Shown in pieces: positions 1-7,506 of a DNA stretch of 49,757 nt. How positions within the stretch are numbered: position 1 is the stretch's first letter; every line of letters begins with the position of its first letter. The notes beneath the pieces are model-generated. The model worked only from the letters and a program-made list of their open reading frames with translations. It was not told the origin of the DNA and made no database searches. A program made the position numbers and the translations under genes. Source of the stretch: Rhodospirillaceae bacterium (lineage in GTDB: Bacteria > Pseudomonadota > Alphaproteobacteria > Rhodospirillales > UBA2165); assembly GCA_002687515.1 (NCBI GenBank), contig NZAK01000059.1, positions 1 to 49,757 of the forward strand. The letters run 5' to 3'.

Positions 1-89
1 GAAAGCTTACCACTGGCGGAGTTTTACTCCGGCCTGCAACCACACTATCTGGCCGCTTCTCAGTGGTGGATTATTGCTCCGGCGTTCTC

Positions 90-224
90 AGCGGGTTCAT
101 CAGCACGCGGCGGGGGCAAAAAAGGGGTGGAGATCATTGCATGGGCCGTAGCCGAAGCGGACTGACGACCAAGATTCACGCCCTGGTGGATGCCAGCGGT
201 CTGCCGGTGCGTCTTGAGGTGTGA
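90..224 (+). pseudogene. IS5-family transposase remnant
   Basis: Reading in the frame of the ATG at 141 gives a short peptide containing GRSRSGLTTKIHALVDASG, ending at a TGA at 222-224. This is the characteristic GRSRGGLTTKIHALVD block of IS5-type (DDE) transposases, and the basic, Gly-rich residues just upstream also fit. The full protein would be several hundred residues; only about 45 are left, with no terminal inverted repeats visible in the window, so it is a decayed fragment. The bases after it are AT-richer than the neighbouring genes. Confidence 0.7.
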
Positions 225-512
225 ACTTCGGTCAAGGGCGAGGGAGCGATCGTCAGGCGGCGATCGCCCCTTTTCCCAATAACACAAAAAAAATTGGAGC
301 ACGTATCAACCTAGCAATTGGACTTCGAATATCGATAGTCGGCATAGTCAATTTTCGGTGGTTTCGGCCTCCTGACTTGTCGGCACGCTGAACTTTTTTG
401 CAAATTCGTATTTGTTTTGAAAAGGTGCTTGCGTGCCCGAGTTTTAAACCTACGCCAAAACCCGCTTCAGAGAATGTTCGAACCCAGTCGCGTTCGCTCC
501 GCCAGCTACCTC
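225..512. other. Non-coding, AT-richer gap
   Basis: Between the transposase fragment and the 3' flank of ubiV I see no convincing gene. The short open frames here lack ribosome-binding sites and recognisable motifs. The composition is AT-richer than elsewhere, which fits old mobile-element debris. Confidence 0.4.
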
Positions 513-530
513 GAAAAACATTTGTTTTTC
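513..530 (-). terminator. Possible terminator after ubiV
   Basis: Seven-base arms gaaaaac and gtttttc with a four-base loop lie 18 bp beyond the ubiV stop. The stem is almost all A/T and there is no GC-rich section, so it is a weak candidate for the end of the ubiTUV transcript. Confidence 0.25.
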
Positions 531-548
531 AATTAGAGCGGATCACCG

Positions 549-1454
549 TCATTCGGCGCCAATTTGGGCCGGCGTCCATTGCAATCCGGGCTGCCCCTTT
601 AAAAAGCCGTTGGCGAAGGGAACGCCGTGGCTATAAGTCTGCAACTGGTCGAGCGCCTGGTCCGTATCTATCGCGCCTTGCAACCGGTCACGGAAACATT
701 TGGCGGCGGCAACCATGTCAATATTCTGGGGCGACAGGCGGAAGTGGGTGATCCCATGTTCGGCAAGCAGGTCCAACTCGGCGGCCAGATTGTAATAGCT
801 GTGGGACAAGGTCTGGGTGCCGTTGACGGCGAGAAATTTTTCACTGTCCAGGGTCTCGACTTCCATGCCGTCGGCGTCTTCGCCGCATACATATTGGCAA
901 TTATCCTTATGCAGATTTTGCGACCGGGCATGGTAGCAGCGGGCCGAAATTGCCAGCGGCAGACGGCCAAATACCTGCATTTCCAATTCGGCGCCGGAAT
1001 CCACCAGGGCAGACAAGGAATCGAGCGGCAATTCAGCCGGCAGAACGATGCGCACCGCGCCACGTTCGATGAAATAGGCGGCGGTTCCCTCGTTGTAGGT
1101 GTTGATGTAGGGACCGATGACATGCGGCTTTCCGCCTAACAGCGAGACGGCGGATATATCGTTGGCTTCGATAAGCTGTTCGGCGGCGCCGGCAAGATCG
1201 GCCACCATTGCTCTCTCGTGCTGGTTCATGATCAGCGCCAGGGTCGAATAAACCACGTCCTTGCCGCCGGCGATGAGCCGTTCCGTTACTTCGGACAAGT
1301 TTGGCGTGATGAACGGAAGCCGCTTGGAACAAACAACTTCGCCCAAATAAACGATATCCACCGGTGCTTCATCGGCAACACGGAAATAGAAGTCCCGCCA
1401 CTTTTCCGGCGGCCAATTGTAGAGCAGCGGGCCGAGCGTCAGTTTGGCGGCCAT
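549..1454 (-). CDS. ubiV: O2-independent ubiquinone hydroxylation protein UbiV (U32 family)
   Basis: This 301-aa protein is a peptidase-U32-like TIM-barrel protein. With UbiU it forms the complex that hydroxylates ubiquinone precursors without oxygen, using prephenate as the oxygen source in E. coli. Four cysteines, C42, C173, C186 and C190 (the last three within ARC...DNCQYVCGED), match the spacing of the 4Fe-4S ligands of UbiV. Length is normal for the family. The start is an ATG with a GGAG-like site (aagggagcggaat) just upstream, 19 bp after the ubiU stop, so it is the last gene of a ubiT-ubiU-ubiV operon. The order and the FNR box upstream of ubiT support the assignment. Annotation as a U32 protease would be misleading. 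Confidence 0.93.
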   Translation of the reverse strand: MAAKLTLGPLLYNWPPEKWRDFYFRVADEAPVDIVYLGEVVCSKRLPFITPNLSEVTERLIAGGKDVVYSTLALIMNQHERAMVADLAGAAEQLIEANDISAVSLLGGKPHVIGPYINTYNEGTAAYFIERGAVRIVLPAELPLDSLSALVDSGAELEMQVFGRLPLAISARCYHARSQNLHKDNCQYVCGEDADGMEVETLDSEKFLAVNGTQTLSHSYYNLAAELDLLAEHGITHFRLSPQNIDMVAAAKCFRDRLQGAIDTDQALDQLQTYSHGVPFANGFLKGQPGLQWTPAQIGAE

Positions 1455-1473
1455 ATTCCGCTCCCTTGCGCCG

Positions 1474-2463
1474 TCATCGCCAAGCCTTTTTATAGGCGCC
1501 CTCGGTCTCCTGCCCGCCTTCGGTAACGGCGCTCAAATCCATGGCCGGTGGCGTCTCGCCGCGGTCGACGGCATCGAGCGCGCGGCGGAAAGCGCTCACC
1601 ACCTCGGTGACATAGGCGCGGCTGCGTTGCCGGCCCTCGATTTTCAAGGCGGTGACGCCGGCATCGCTGAGCCCTGCCAGTATCTCGATGGCGTTGAGCG
1701 AAGTTGGGTCTTCAAACAGGTAGGAGATATTTCCATTGACCGCGAAGCGCCCCTTGCAGAGGGTCGGATAACCGGCCGGCTCGTCTTCGTCGAATGCGTT
1801 GATGGTGATGTCTCCGAGCTTCGATATCATGCGCCCGTCCCGTTCCTCGTAGCGCACATGGCTGGCCGGTGAACAGACGCCGTTCATGTTCGGCGATTGG
1901 CCGGTCACATAAGAAGACAGCGTGCACCGCCCTTCGGCCATCACACACAATCCGCCGAAAACGAATACCTCGGTCTCGACCGCAATGTCGGCGTTGAGAG
2001 CGGCTATTTCCTGGATCGTCAGCACCCTCGGCAGCACCACCCGTTTGACGCCGAATTCGCGATGGTAGAAGCCGATGGCTTCGACGTTGGAAGCCGAAGC
2101 CTGAACCGACAAATGGCGCCGCAAATCGGGATGAAATTCCGCCGTGTAGGCAAGCAATCCGATATCAGCCAGGATCAGGGCATCGGCGCCGCAAGCGGCG
2201 GCGTCATCGACCGCCAGGTGCCACGGATCCGGATTTCCGGCCTTGGGGAAGGTGTTGATGGCGACCAGCACCTTGACGCCGTGTTGATGAGCATAGGCAA
2301 CCCCATCGGACAACTCGGAGCGGCTGAAATTGAGGCCCGGAAAATTGCGCGCATTGGTCTCGTCGCGAAAACCCAGATAGACGCTGTCGGCGCCGGCGTT
2401 GACGGCGGCGCGGAGCGAGGCGGGCATGCCCGCCGGGCAGACCAGTTCAAGGCGCTTGGCTAT
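1474..2463 (-). CDS. ubiU: O2-independent ubiquinone hydroxylation protein UbiU (U32 family), probable ATA start
   Basis: UbiU is the partner of UbiV. The motifs NARNFPGLNF, LSVQASASN and GRCTLSSYVTG and four cysteines (FGGLC, EGRC, NGVC, YPTLC) match the family's 4Fe-4S site. The first ATG (2427) is too late: family members begin with a short leader and ELVCPAG, and that motif is encoded in frame immediately upstream of this ATG. Between the in-frame stop inside ubiT and 2427 there is no ATG, GTG or TTG. The best candidate is ATA at 2463, with GGAG seven bases upstream, giving MAKRLELVCPAGM. With that start the cysteines fall at 173, 180, 197 and 236, a constant offset of four from the E. 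coli ligands (169, 176, 193, 232, as I recall them). The start overlaps the ubiT stop (ATAG). If ATA is not used, the product begins at 2427 and lacks a conserved segment. Confidence 0.88.
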   Translation of the reverse strand: MAKRLELVCPAGMPASLRAAVNAGADSVYLGFRDETNARNFPGLNFSRSELSDGVAYAHQHGVKVLVAINTFPKAGNPDPWHLAVDDAAACGADALILADIGLLAYTAEFHPDLRRHLSVQASASNVEAIGFYHREFGVKRVVLPRVLTIQEIAALNADIAVETEVFVFGGLCVMAEGRCTLSSYVTGQSPNMNGVCSPASHVRYEERDGRMISKLGDITINAFDEDEPAGYPTLCKGRFAVNGNISYLFEDPTSLNAIEILAGLSDAGVTALKIEGRQRSRAYVTEVVSAFRRALDAVDRGETPPAMDLSAVTEGGQETEGAYKKAWR

Positions 2464-3068
2464 CGTTCCGCTCCATCCTTGGCTGAAGACGGCGGCGCAA
2501 CCGCCGTCAGCAAGTTTTCCAGATCCATGGCCAGATGCGAAATTACATTTAAAACGTTATCGGCGGCATTCCGGGCCGGCTCCGCCAGCGGACCGAGCAC
2601 CGACAGGATATCGCCGAGCACATCCACCTCTTCGCTGTCGATGGCATTGCGCAACAGCAAAACCGCCTCGGTATCCCCCTCGATGTTAAGTTCACGGCTG
2701 AAGAACAGCGCATCGCCGTCGAGCCGTCCTTCGAGAAGATCGATCAATTTTATCAGAGGTCCGCGAATCGCCGCCGCCACCTTGATGCGCGGGCCGAGTT
2801 GCGTGTCATCTCGCGCAATCTTCAAGCTGGGCGGCTGGCAACCCGGCTGAAAAAGGAAGACCGCCGGTAAATCGACGGGATCGACGACAAACGAAGCTTC
2901 GCCCAATTCAGCCAGGCGCTCGAAAATAGAAGGATGACGCCGGCGCATGACCAGCAATGCCATGTCCAATGCCGGCTGCAAGGGCGCCAATGGCAGCGGC
3001 CGTATAACCGAACCGGCAATTTTCGCCAACGGCGCCGGTGGAAACGGCTGGCGGCTAGTTTGTGTCAT
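2460..3068 (-). CDS. ubiT: Ubiquinone biosynthesis accessory factor UbiT (SCP2 domain)
   Basis: This 202-aa protein has an SCP2-like sterol-carrier fold in its middle (roughly residues 30-150), including ALFFSRELNIEGDTEAVLLLRNAID, which is typical of UbiT/YhbT. UbiT is thought to bind ubiquinone precursors and organise the O2-independent pathway with UbiU and UbiV. It is first in the ubiT-ubiU-ubiV operon, and its TAG stop overlaps the proposed ubiU start. In E. coli ubiT is divergent from ubiUV; here all three are co-directional. The C-terminus beyond about residue 185 is low in hydrophobic residues and not conserved. A perfect FNR-type palindrome lies about 100 bp upstream of its ATG. Confidence 0.87.
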   Translation of the reverse strand: MTQTSRQPFPPAPLAKIAGSVIRPLPLAPLQPALDMALLVMRRRHPSIFERLAELGEASFVVDPVDLPAVFLFQPGCQPPSLKIARDDTQLGPRIKVAAAIRGPLIKLIDLLEGRLDGDALFFSRELNIEGDTEAVLLLRNAIDSEEVDVLGDILSVLGPLAEPARNAADNVLNVISHLAMDLENLLTAVAPPSSAKDGAER

Positions 3069-3159
3069 ATCAAATAGGCCGCCTGATCCGTTCGGTACGG
3101 CTGGCCCTTTCCCTCGTTTGAACCGGATTATTACTTAACCGACGGGATTTTTCCGGTCT

Positions 3160-3173
3160 TTGATTGCCATCAA
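3160..3173 (-). promoter_or_regulatory. FNR/Anr/FixK-type box upstream of ubiTUV
   Basis: TTGATTGCCATCAA is an exact match to the TTGAT-N4-ATCAA consensus. It lies between the stop of the flavoprotein gene (3193) and ubiT (3068), centred about 98 bp upstream of the ubiT ATG. An A/T-rich, -10-like stretch (TAATAAT on the minus strand, near 3129) follows it. It implies anaerobic or microaerobic activation of ubiTUV. Confidence 0.75.
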
Positions 3174-3192
3174 TTATCACTGCTCTTTGGTA

Positions 3193-4932
3193 TCACTCCG
3201 CCGCGTGCACCTGTTCCGGCTGACCACCGGTGAAGTAGGCGTGGTAGCCCTCCATATCGGTAATTTTGTCCCGGTAGCGCACCTTCGCCTTGCCATTTTC
3301 GCGCCAGACGGTGAGGAATTTATCGGTCAGCAAGGGATTGGTGAATTCAAAATCGGAACGGTGATGGGTGCCGCGGCTTTCCTGGCGGGCCAGGGCCGAG
3401 ACGAAAATTGCCTCGCTGCAATCCATGATCTCGAACACCTCGGCGGCGCGCATCAATTCGTGGGCGTTGGCGCAGGCCAGGCTTTCCTCCGTCCGCCGCC
3501 TGAGATCGCCGAGATATTTCATGCCGGCATTCAAAAGACTTTCCGATCTCACCTGGTCGCTGGCGTAATCTTTCATGATCTGCTGGACCATGTGGTTGGC
3601 TTCCCGCCAGCCGGCGCCGTTGCGCCGCTGCAAAAAGCTCGAAAATTGCTGGACCCGCTCGGCCAACAAGCCATCGTCGCCGACGGCTTCGAAATCACCG
3701 GTCATCGAGTTTGCCGTGGCGGCGGCATGTTCGCCGGCGATATGGCCAAATACCGCGGCGCCGCCGATATCGGCGCGGAAATTGCCGACCGCGTCGCCGA
3801 CCGCATAAAGCCCGCCGATGGTGGTCTCGCCGTTCAAGTCGATTTCCGGACCGCGGCCGATAAGGAACGGCTGATACTGCATGAATTCGACCGGGTGCTT
3901 CTTTAAATCGACGCCTTCCTTTTCCATCATGCCGACGAGGGCGGTGTTGCCTTCTTCTTTCAGCCCCCACATCATGTAATCGATGTCATCGGGGTCGGTC
4001 AGGGTGCAGTTCATATAGGCCGGCCCACGGCCCGATTTCATGACATCCGAGAATATCGAATTCCAGACATCGGCGGTGATGTCGCCGAGCCACTTGTCGG
4101 CCTTGGTGATGAACGGGCCGAGCGGCTCGCCCTTGGGGTCGGTGACGACACCGATAAAGGTCGCCTTGCCGGCGCGTTCGATATATTTGACCCCGGCGTG
4201 GAGGTTCGGAAATTCCATATTGATGAGCCGCGCTCCGGCCCGGTAGGCCATCGCCTGGGTATTGCCGGTGCAGGTCGGGCACCAGGCCATGTTGAAGAGG
4301 TTCGAAGGCGTCGGTGACGGATAAATACGGGCCGCCGAACCGCCGGCCAGGATCACCGCCTTGGCGCGGATGATTTTGAATTTCGGCTGCTCCTCCTTGA
4401 CATCCAAGCCGATGGCGCCGGTCACCCTGCCATCCTTGGTGATGATGTCGATGATCGGCATATAGTTGATGGTCCGGGCACGCCGCCGCTTGGCTTCCTT
4501 GGTCAGCGCGTCCTTTTGGTTGCTGCCGGCATATTTCAGCCAAATCCGGGGGCGGCCGGGAAAGGCGTGACCGTTGAACGACCAATCGCCGGTGGGTTTC
4601 ATGTCGATACCCCAATCGAGCCAGTTCTTGACCCGGTCGAAGGAATTTTCGAGGAATTTGCGCGATAGGGGGGTGTCGTGAAAACCTCCGATTTGACTGT
4701 TCAGAAGCTCTTCCAGGATGGGCTCGATATCCAGCCCATGCTTATCGGGGATATAGCACATGAAATGATCGTTGCCGGTGGCGCCGGAACCCGAGCGCTT
4801 GGTGTGCGCCTTTTCGGCAATCAAAACATTGGCGCCCTTGCCGGCGGCGCCGATGGCGGCCATCAAGCCGCCGATGCCGCCGCCCGCCACCAAGACATCG
4901 CAATCGATGGGTTTCGGGTCAATTTCGATCAT
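3193..4932 (-). CDS. FAD-dependent oxidoreductase, AprA / fumarate reductase flavoprotein superfamily
   Basis: The protein opens with a dinucleotide-binding motif (DVLVAGGGIGGLMAAIGAA), followed by an EKAHTKRSGSGATG segment and a C-terminal FAD-contact region (GGLYAVGDAVGNFRADIGGAAVFG). This is the layout of the succinate dehydrogenase/fumarate reductase/adenylylsulfate reductase alpha superfamily. With the small two-cluster ferredoxin gene just upstream it forms an AprAB-like pair, so electrons probably pass between FAD and the ferredoxin. The protein (579 aa from 4932) is shorter than true AprA (around 650), and no sat, apr or dsr genes accompany it, so the substrate is unknown. I chose the ATG at 4932 because ggggagaacagatgtt precedes it; the ATG at 4950 has no such site and would add six residues. 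An organic-acid reductase or dehydrogenase role is equally possible. Confidence 0.8.
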   Translation of the reverse strand: MIEIDPKPIDCDVLVAGGGIGGLMAAIGAAGKGANVLIAEKAHTKRSGSGATGNDHFMCYIPDKHGLDIEPILEELLNSQIGGFHDTPLSRKFLENSFDRVKNWLDWGIDMKPTGDWSFNGHAFPGRPRIWLKYAGSNQKDALTKEAKRRRARTINYMPIIDIITKDGRVTGAIGLDVKEEQPKFKIIRAKAVILAGGSAARIYPSPTPSNLFNMAWCPTCTGNTQAMAYRAGARLINMEFPNLHAGVKYIERAGKATFIGVVTDPKGEPLGPFITKADKWLGDITADVWNSIFSDVMKSGRGPAYMNCTLTDPDDIDYMMWGLKEEGNTALVGMMEKEGVDLKKHPVEFMQYQPFLIGRGPEIDLNGETTIGGLYAVGDAVGNFRADIGGAAVFGHIAGEHAAATANSMTGDFEAVGDDGLLAERVQQFSSFLQRRNGAGWREANHMVQQIMKDYASDQVRSESLLNAGMKYLGDLRRRTEESLACANAHELMRAAEVFEIMDCSEAIFVSALARQESRGTHHRSDFEFTNPLLTDKFLTVWRENGKAKVRYRDKITDMEGYHAYFTGGQPEQVHAAE

Positions 4933-4966
4933 AACATCTGTTCTCCCCATGGATTTCGTTCAGGGA

Positions 4967-5278
4967 TCACTCTTTCGGCATGTTGAATAAATTGCCCGCC
5001 TTGCTGCCAAAACGGTCGCCGACCATTTCGTAATGGCTGGGTTTATCCTCGGGATCGATCCAAAGAAGCTGCATATTCAACGGAATGCGCAGCTCGACGC
5101 CCTTGCGGCCCTCTGCGTCGCCCGGGCAGTCGAGCACGCATGAATCGCAATGCCAGCACTCATCGGGATAGAGCACCAGAGGCACTTCCTTGGCTTTGGT
5201 GCGGCTGAACACATCGGTCGGACAGATCGCCGCGCAGATGCCGCAACCATCGCAGTAAACATTAAATACGGGTGGCAT
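4967..5278 (-). CDS. 4Fe-4S dicluster ferredoxin, AprB-like
   Basis: This 103-aa protein has an N-terminal CDGCGICAAICPTDVF motif (CxxCxxCxxxCP) and a second set CWHCDSCVLDCPGDA, giving two 4Fe-4S clusters. A tail after the clusters (ELRIPLNMQLLWIDPEDK) recalls the C-terminal extension of AprB that wraps the alpha subunit. The ATG at 5278 is preceded by GGGAG at seven bases; an in-frame upstream extension to 5371 has no motif and would cross the FNR-like box. It ends 34 bp before the flavoprotein gene, so the two are one operon. It probably carries electrons between the flavoprotein and a redox partner, perhaps the divergently encoded cytochrome c. Confidence 0.85.
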   Translation of the reverse strand: MPPVFNVYCDGCGICAAICPTDVFSRTKAKEVPLVLYPDECWHCDSCVLDCPGDAEGRKGVELRIPLNMQLLWIDPEDKPSHYEMVGDRFGSKAGNLFNMPKE

Positions 5279-5357
5279 GGACCGCTCCCGGTATCGAATT
5301 AAGATCGCTATTGTTGCAGGTTGGTATAAGACGGGCAACAGATAAGCGCCATGCCTT

Positions 5358-5371
5358 ATGATTGAAATCAA
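5358..5371. promoter_or_regulatory. FNR-like box between ferredoxin and cytochrome c genes
   Basis: ATGATTGAAATCAA differs from TTGAT-N4-ATCAA at one position and keeps the TGAT-N4-ATCA core. It is centred about 87 bp from the ferredoxin start and about 73 bp from the cytochrome c start, so it could serve either divergent promoter. Confidence 0.5.
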
Positions 5372-5437
5372 GGATTTGATCGGCGAAACAGGCTAGGCAA
5401 TGAAGCGGTTGTCAAAGATGCAAAGAGGGAAACCGCG

Positions 5438-6001
5438 ATGATACCCATCTTGAAACTAACGGTCAGAGGATTCGCCGTCCTTTTCGGCGCGCTTCTACTG
5501 GTCTCGGCGCTCGGTTCCGCCGTTATGGCCGGGCACGAGCACGAGGAAAAGATCGGCACCACATCCGCTAAAACCCGGCTGGTGCTGCCGATCATGAATA
5601 TCGAGCGCGGCAAGAAGCTGTTCGTTTCCAAGGGCTGCGTCGCCTGCCACGCGGTCAACGGCGTCGGCGGCCACGACGCGCCGCCGATGGACGATCATCT
5701 CCGCCTGGGATTTATCAGCCCGTTCGATTTCGTCGCCAAGATGTGGAACCACGCGCCCGGCATGCTGGCCGCCCAGGAAGAAGCGTTCGGCGGCCCCATC
5801 ACCTTTACCGGCGACCAGATCGCCGACATCATCGCCTTTGTCCACAACGACGAAGCCCAGCATGGCTTTACCGAAAAACATCTGACGCCGCAGGCGCGCA
5901 AAATGATGCATCACGAGCATGGCGGCAAGCCGGCGCCCGCCGCCCACGCCAAGGAAATCGGCCACCATCACGCGCCGGGCACCAAGCCGCATAAGGATTA
6001 G
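5438..6001 (+). CDS. Class I c-type cytochrome with His-rich tail
   Basis: This 187-aa protein has an N-terminal hydrophobic signal or anchor (about residues 8-30, ending near VMAG) and a single haem site CVACH at 67-71. MWNHAPGM (102-109) follows and probably holds the sixth ligand, Met109, as in monohaem cytochromes with the WNHAP motif. It therefore acts in the periplasm or on its membrane face. The last 35 residues carry many histidines (MMHHEH, GHHHAPGTKPH), an unusual tail that could bind metal. The ATG is preceded by a purine-rich agaggga. It is divergent from the ferredoxin/flavoprotein operon with an FNR-like box between them, which suggests a shared low-oxygen electron-transfer function. 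Confidence 0.85.
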   Translation: MIPILKLTVRGFAVLFGALLLVSALGSAVMAGHEHEEKIGTTSAKTRLVLPIMNIERGKKLFVSKGCVACHAVNGVGGHDAPPMDDHLRLGFISPFDFVAKMWNHAPGMLAAQEEAFGGPITFTGDQIADIIAFVHNDEAQHGFTEKHLTPQARKMMHHEHGGKPAPAAHAKEIGHHHAPGTKPHKD

Positions 6002-6049
6002 CCGCGCGACGGCGCGCAATCCACGGCCCTATTTGGCGGCCTTGTCCCC

Positions 6050-6184
6050 GCTAGTGTGATGATTCCTAAATTCGGCACATCAAATGTGCCGAATTTCGGT
6101 ATCTGAATCACACTAACTTCTTAAAGCGAGTGGCCCGATTCACGCTAAATTCGCTATGGCGAATTTCGCGACCGGGACACTAGC
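6050..6184. repeat. Nested palindromes bounded by gctagtgt / acactagc
   Basis: The outer inverted repeat gctagtgt (6050-6057) and acactagc (6177-6184) encloses two hairpins. One has 13-bp arms aaattcggcacat / atgtgccgaattt (6068-6096, 3-nt loop); the other has 8-bp arms aaattcgc / gcgaattt (6147-6166). A further tagtgtga / tcacacta pair (6052-6059, 6108-6115) surrounds the first hairpin. Both hairpins share aaattcg at the stem base. It lies just after the cytochrome c stop and may terminate that gene, but it is more elaborate than a terminator and has no T-tract. Confidence 0.6.
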
Positions 6185-6217
6185 GCATTTACGATTTATT
6201 CCGGCGCATAACCATCC

Positions 6218-6617
6218 CAGCCATGCCCAATATGCATGGCGAATGCGACACGCGGCGCCGGATTCGACCATAGGCATTATAGGCTTTTATAGGCATTCAT
6301 GGTCTTTTAGGAGCATCTCGGCCGGGCCGGCTATCGCCATACCCGGCAAAACAGGTCCGGGCCATGCGGCAACGGCATGGCAACGGCAGGGCAGCGGAGG
6401 CGGGCAACACCCTGCGGTTCGCGCCCCCCGGGGGCTCCGTCAAACTTCCATATTCACGATGTCAAAGAGCAGAGGCATGATATAGAACGTATCCGGAACA
6501 ATGCAAGGGGCGGCCATTCATTTTCCCACCCACTAAAAGTAAACTGTCACCGATTTAAAACGGTGACAGTTTACTTTTAATGGCCCGGTCGAATGTTTCC
6601 CATCAATCCGGAACCGC
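6218..6617. repeat. Dispersed intergenic repeat, copy A
   Basis: This segment aligns along its length and in the same orientation with 24060-24430. Shared blocks include ccatgcccaata, cggttcgcgcccc, gctccgtcaaacttcc, gagcagag with catgatatagaacgtat, ggaacaatgcaagggg and tcaatccggaaccgc. It contains no sustained reading frame. Its 3' end supplies the last codons and the TGA stop of the ceramidase-like gene. Copy A carries a 46-bp palindrome that copy B lacks. Confidence 0.85.
6534..6579. repeat. Perfect 19-bp inverted repeat inside repeat copy A
   Basis: The arms taaaagtaaactgtcaccg and its exact reverse complement are separated by atttaaaa, whose centre is itself self-complementary. The structure lies 24 bp after the ceramidase-like stop, so it could terminate that transcript, although its length and perfection resemble fused mobile-element ends. 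Confidence 0.75.
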
Positions 6618-7433
6618 GCCAGAGACGCTGAGCATGCGAACGACGACGCAGATCGCGGCGGCCGAGGCCAGGTGTTTGAGGCTGTGGCCACTTACCGTAT
6701 TGCCGAGAATGGCGAACACCTGCGGGTCGAAGACTTCGAGCAGCTTGGCGGCCGCGTACCAGGCGATCAGCCAGGCGAGATGGCGGCCGCTGGTATATCG
6801 CCCCTTGGGAAACAGCCAGCAGATGAGCGGCAGCGCGACGATCGGATAGAATTGAACCAATAAATAAAATCGAAGATCGCCGCGGCCAACGGATTCGCTC
6901 CAATCCCAATAAAAGACGCTGGCGATCCCCGCCCCGACCAGCATCGGCAGCAGCCATCGCACCCCAATCCGCTGGTCAATCCGGTCGACGATAAAAGCCG
7001 AGAACAGGGCCATGAAGGCAACCGTCATCGGCAGCCGGTCCCAGAACAGGCGCGCATTGTCCGGCGCCCAGTGGTAATAGGCCGAACCGGCGCTAACCAG
7101 CCCGACGCCGATGAAAAAGAAAATGTAAGGCTGGCGGTCGGCGAAATGGTCGAATATGCGCCGGCCCGCTTGGCCGAGCACGAAGAAAAGCCCGAAACCG
7201 CCGAAGACGGCAAAGGGCAGGTTCGACACGACGTCGCCGAAGTTGGGAATACCGAGCCATGATCTGGTATCGGCGAAGCCGTGATAGGCGGTGGATTGCG
7301 GTATCGGTTCCAAGAAAAACAAACCCGCCAGCGTGGCGGCGAACATGGCCACCAGGATTCCGGAGCGATGCCGCGCCTTCAGTCCGTTGATGAATGCCTG
7401 GGATTTTGCCTGATGCACATTTGCCTCAATCAT
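6603..7433 (-). CDS. Ceramidase-like (CREST superfamily) membrane hydrolase
   Basis: This 276-aa protein has about seven hydrophobic segments. It carries the alkaline-ceramidase signature: S117 and H121 in GSAYYHWAPDNARLFWDRLPM, D132 in WDRLPM, and H250 and H254 in SGHSLKHLASA. In CREST enzymes such residues bind zinc and catalyse amide hydrolysis within the membrane, releasing a fatty acid from ceramide or a similar N-acyl lipid. Bacterial substrates are mostly undefined. It follows the radical SAM gene by 73 bp, with a hairpin between them, so it may be the last gene of the TetR-controlled operon. Its last codons come from the end of dispersed repeat copy A. Confidence 0.82.
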   Translation of the reverse strand: MIEANVHQAKSQAFINGLKARHRSGILVAMFAATLAGLFFLEPIPQSTAYHGFADTRSWLGIPNFGDVVSNLPFAVFGGFGLFFVLGQAGRRIFDHFADRQPYIFFFIGVGLVSAGSAYYHWAPDNARLFWDRLPMTVAFMALFSAFIVDRIDQRIGVRWLLPMLVGAGIASVFYWDWSESVGRGDLRFYLLVQFYPIVALPLICWLFPKGRYTSGRHLAWLIAWYAAAKLLEVFDPQVFAILGNTVSGHSLKHLASAAAICVVVRMLSVSGAVPD

Positions 7434-7461
7434 TTTCCGCTACCAGCTTAACCGGACTGTA

Positions 7462-7487
7462 CCGGACCCGACTATAGCCGGGTTCGG
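7462..7487 (-). terminator. Hairpin between radical SAM and ceramidase-like genes
   Basis: On the minus strand, ccgaacccg and cgggtccgg form a 9-bp stem with one G-U pair and an 8-nt loop. No U-run follows, so it may attenuate or process the transcript rather than stop it. It separates the ceramidase-like gene from the genes upstream. Confidence 0.35.
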
Positions 7488-7506
7488 CCCACCCGCCATA
7501 GGGCCG

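Noticed and set aside
470-505. tRNA 3'-end-like sequence (gttcgaaccc followed by cgctccgcca)
   Set aside because: The spacing from the T-loop-like bases to CCA is five nucleotides too long and the T-stem does not pair, so neither a tRNA nor a clean att-site remnant is supported.
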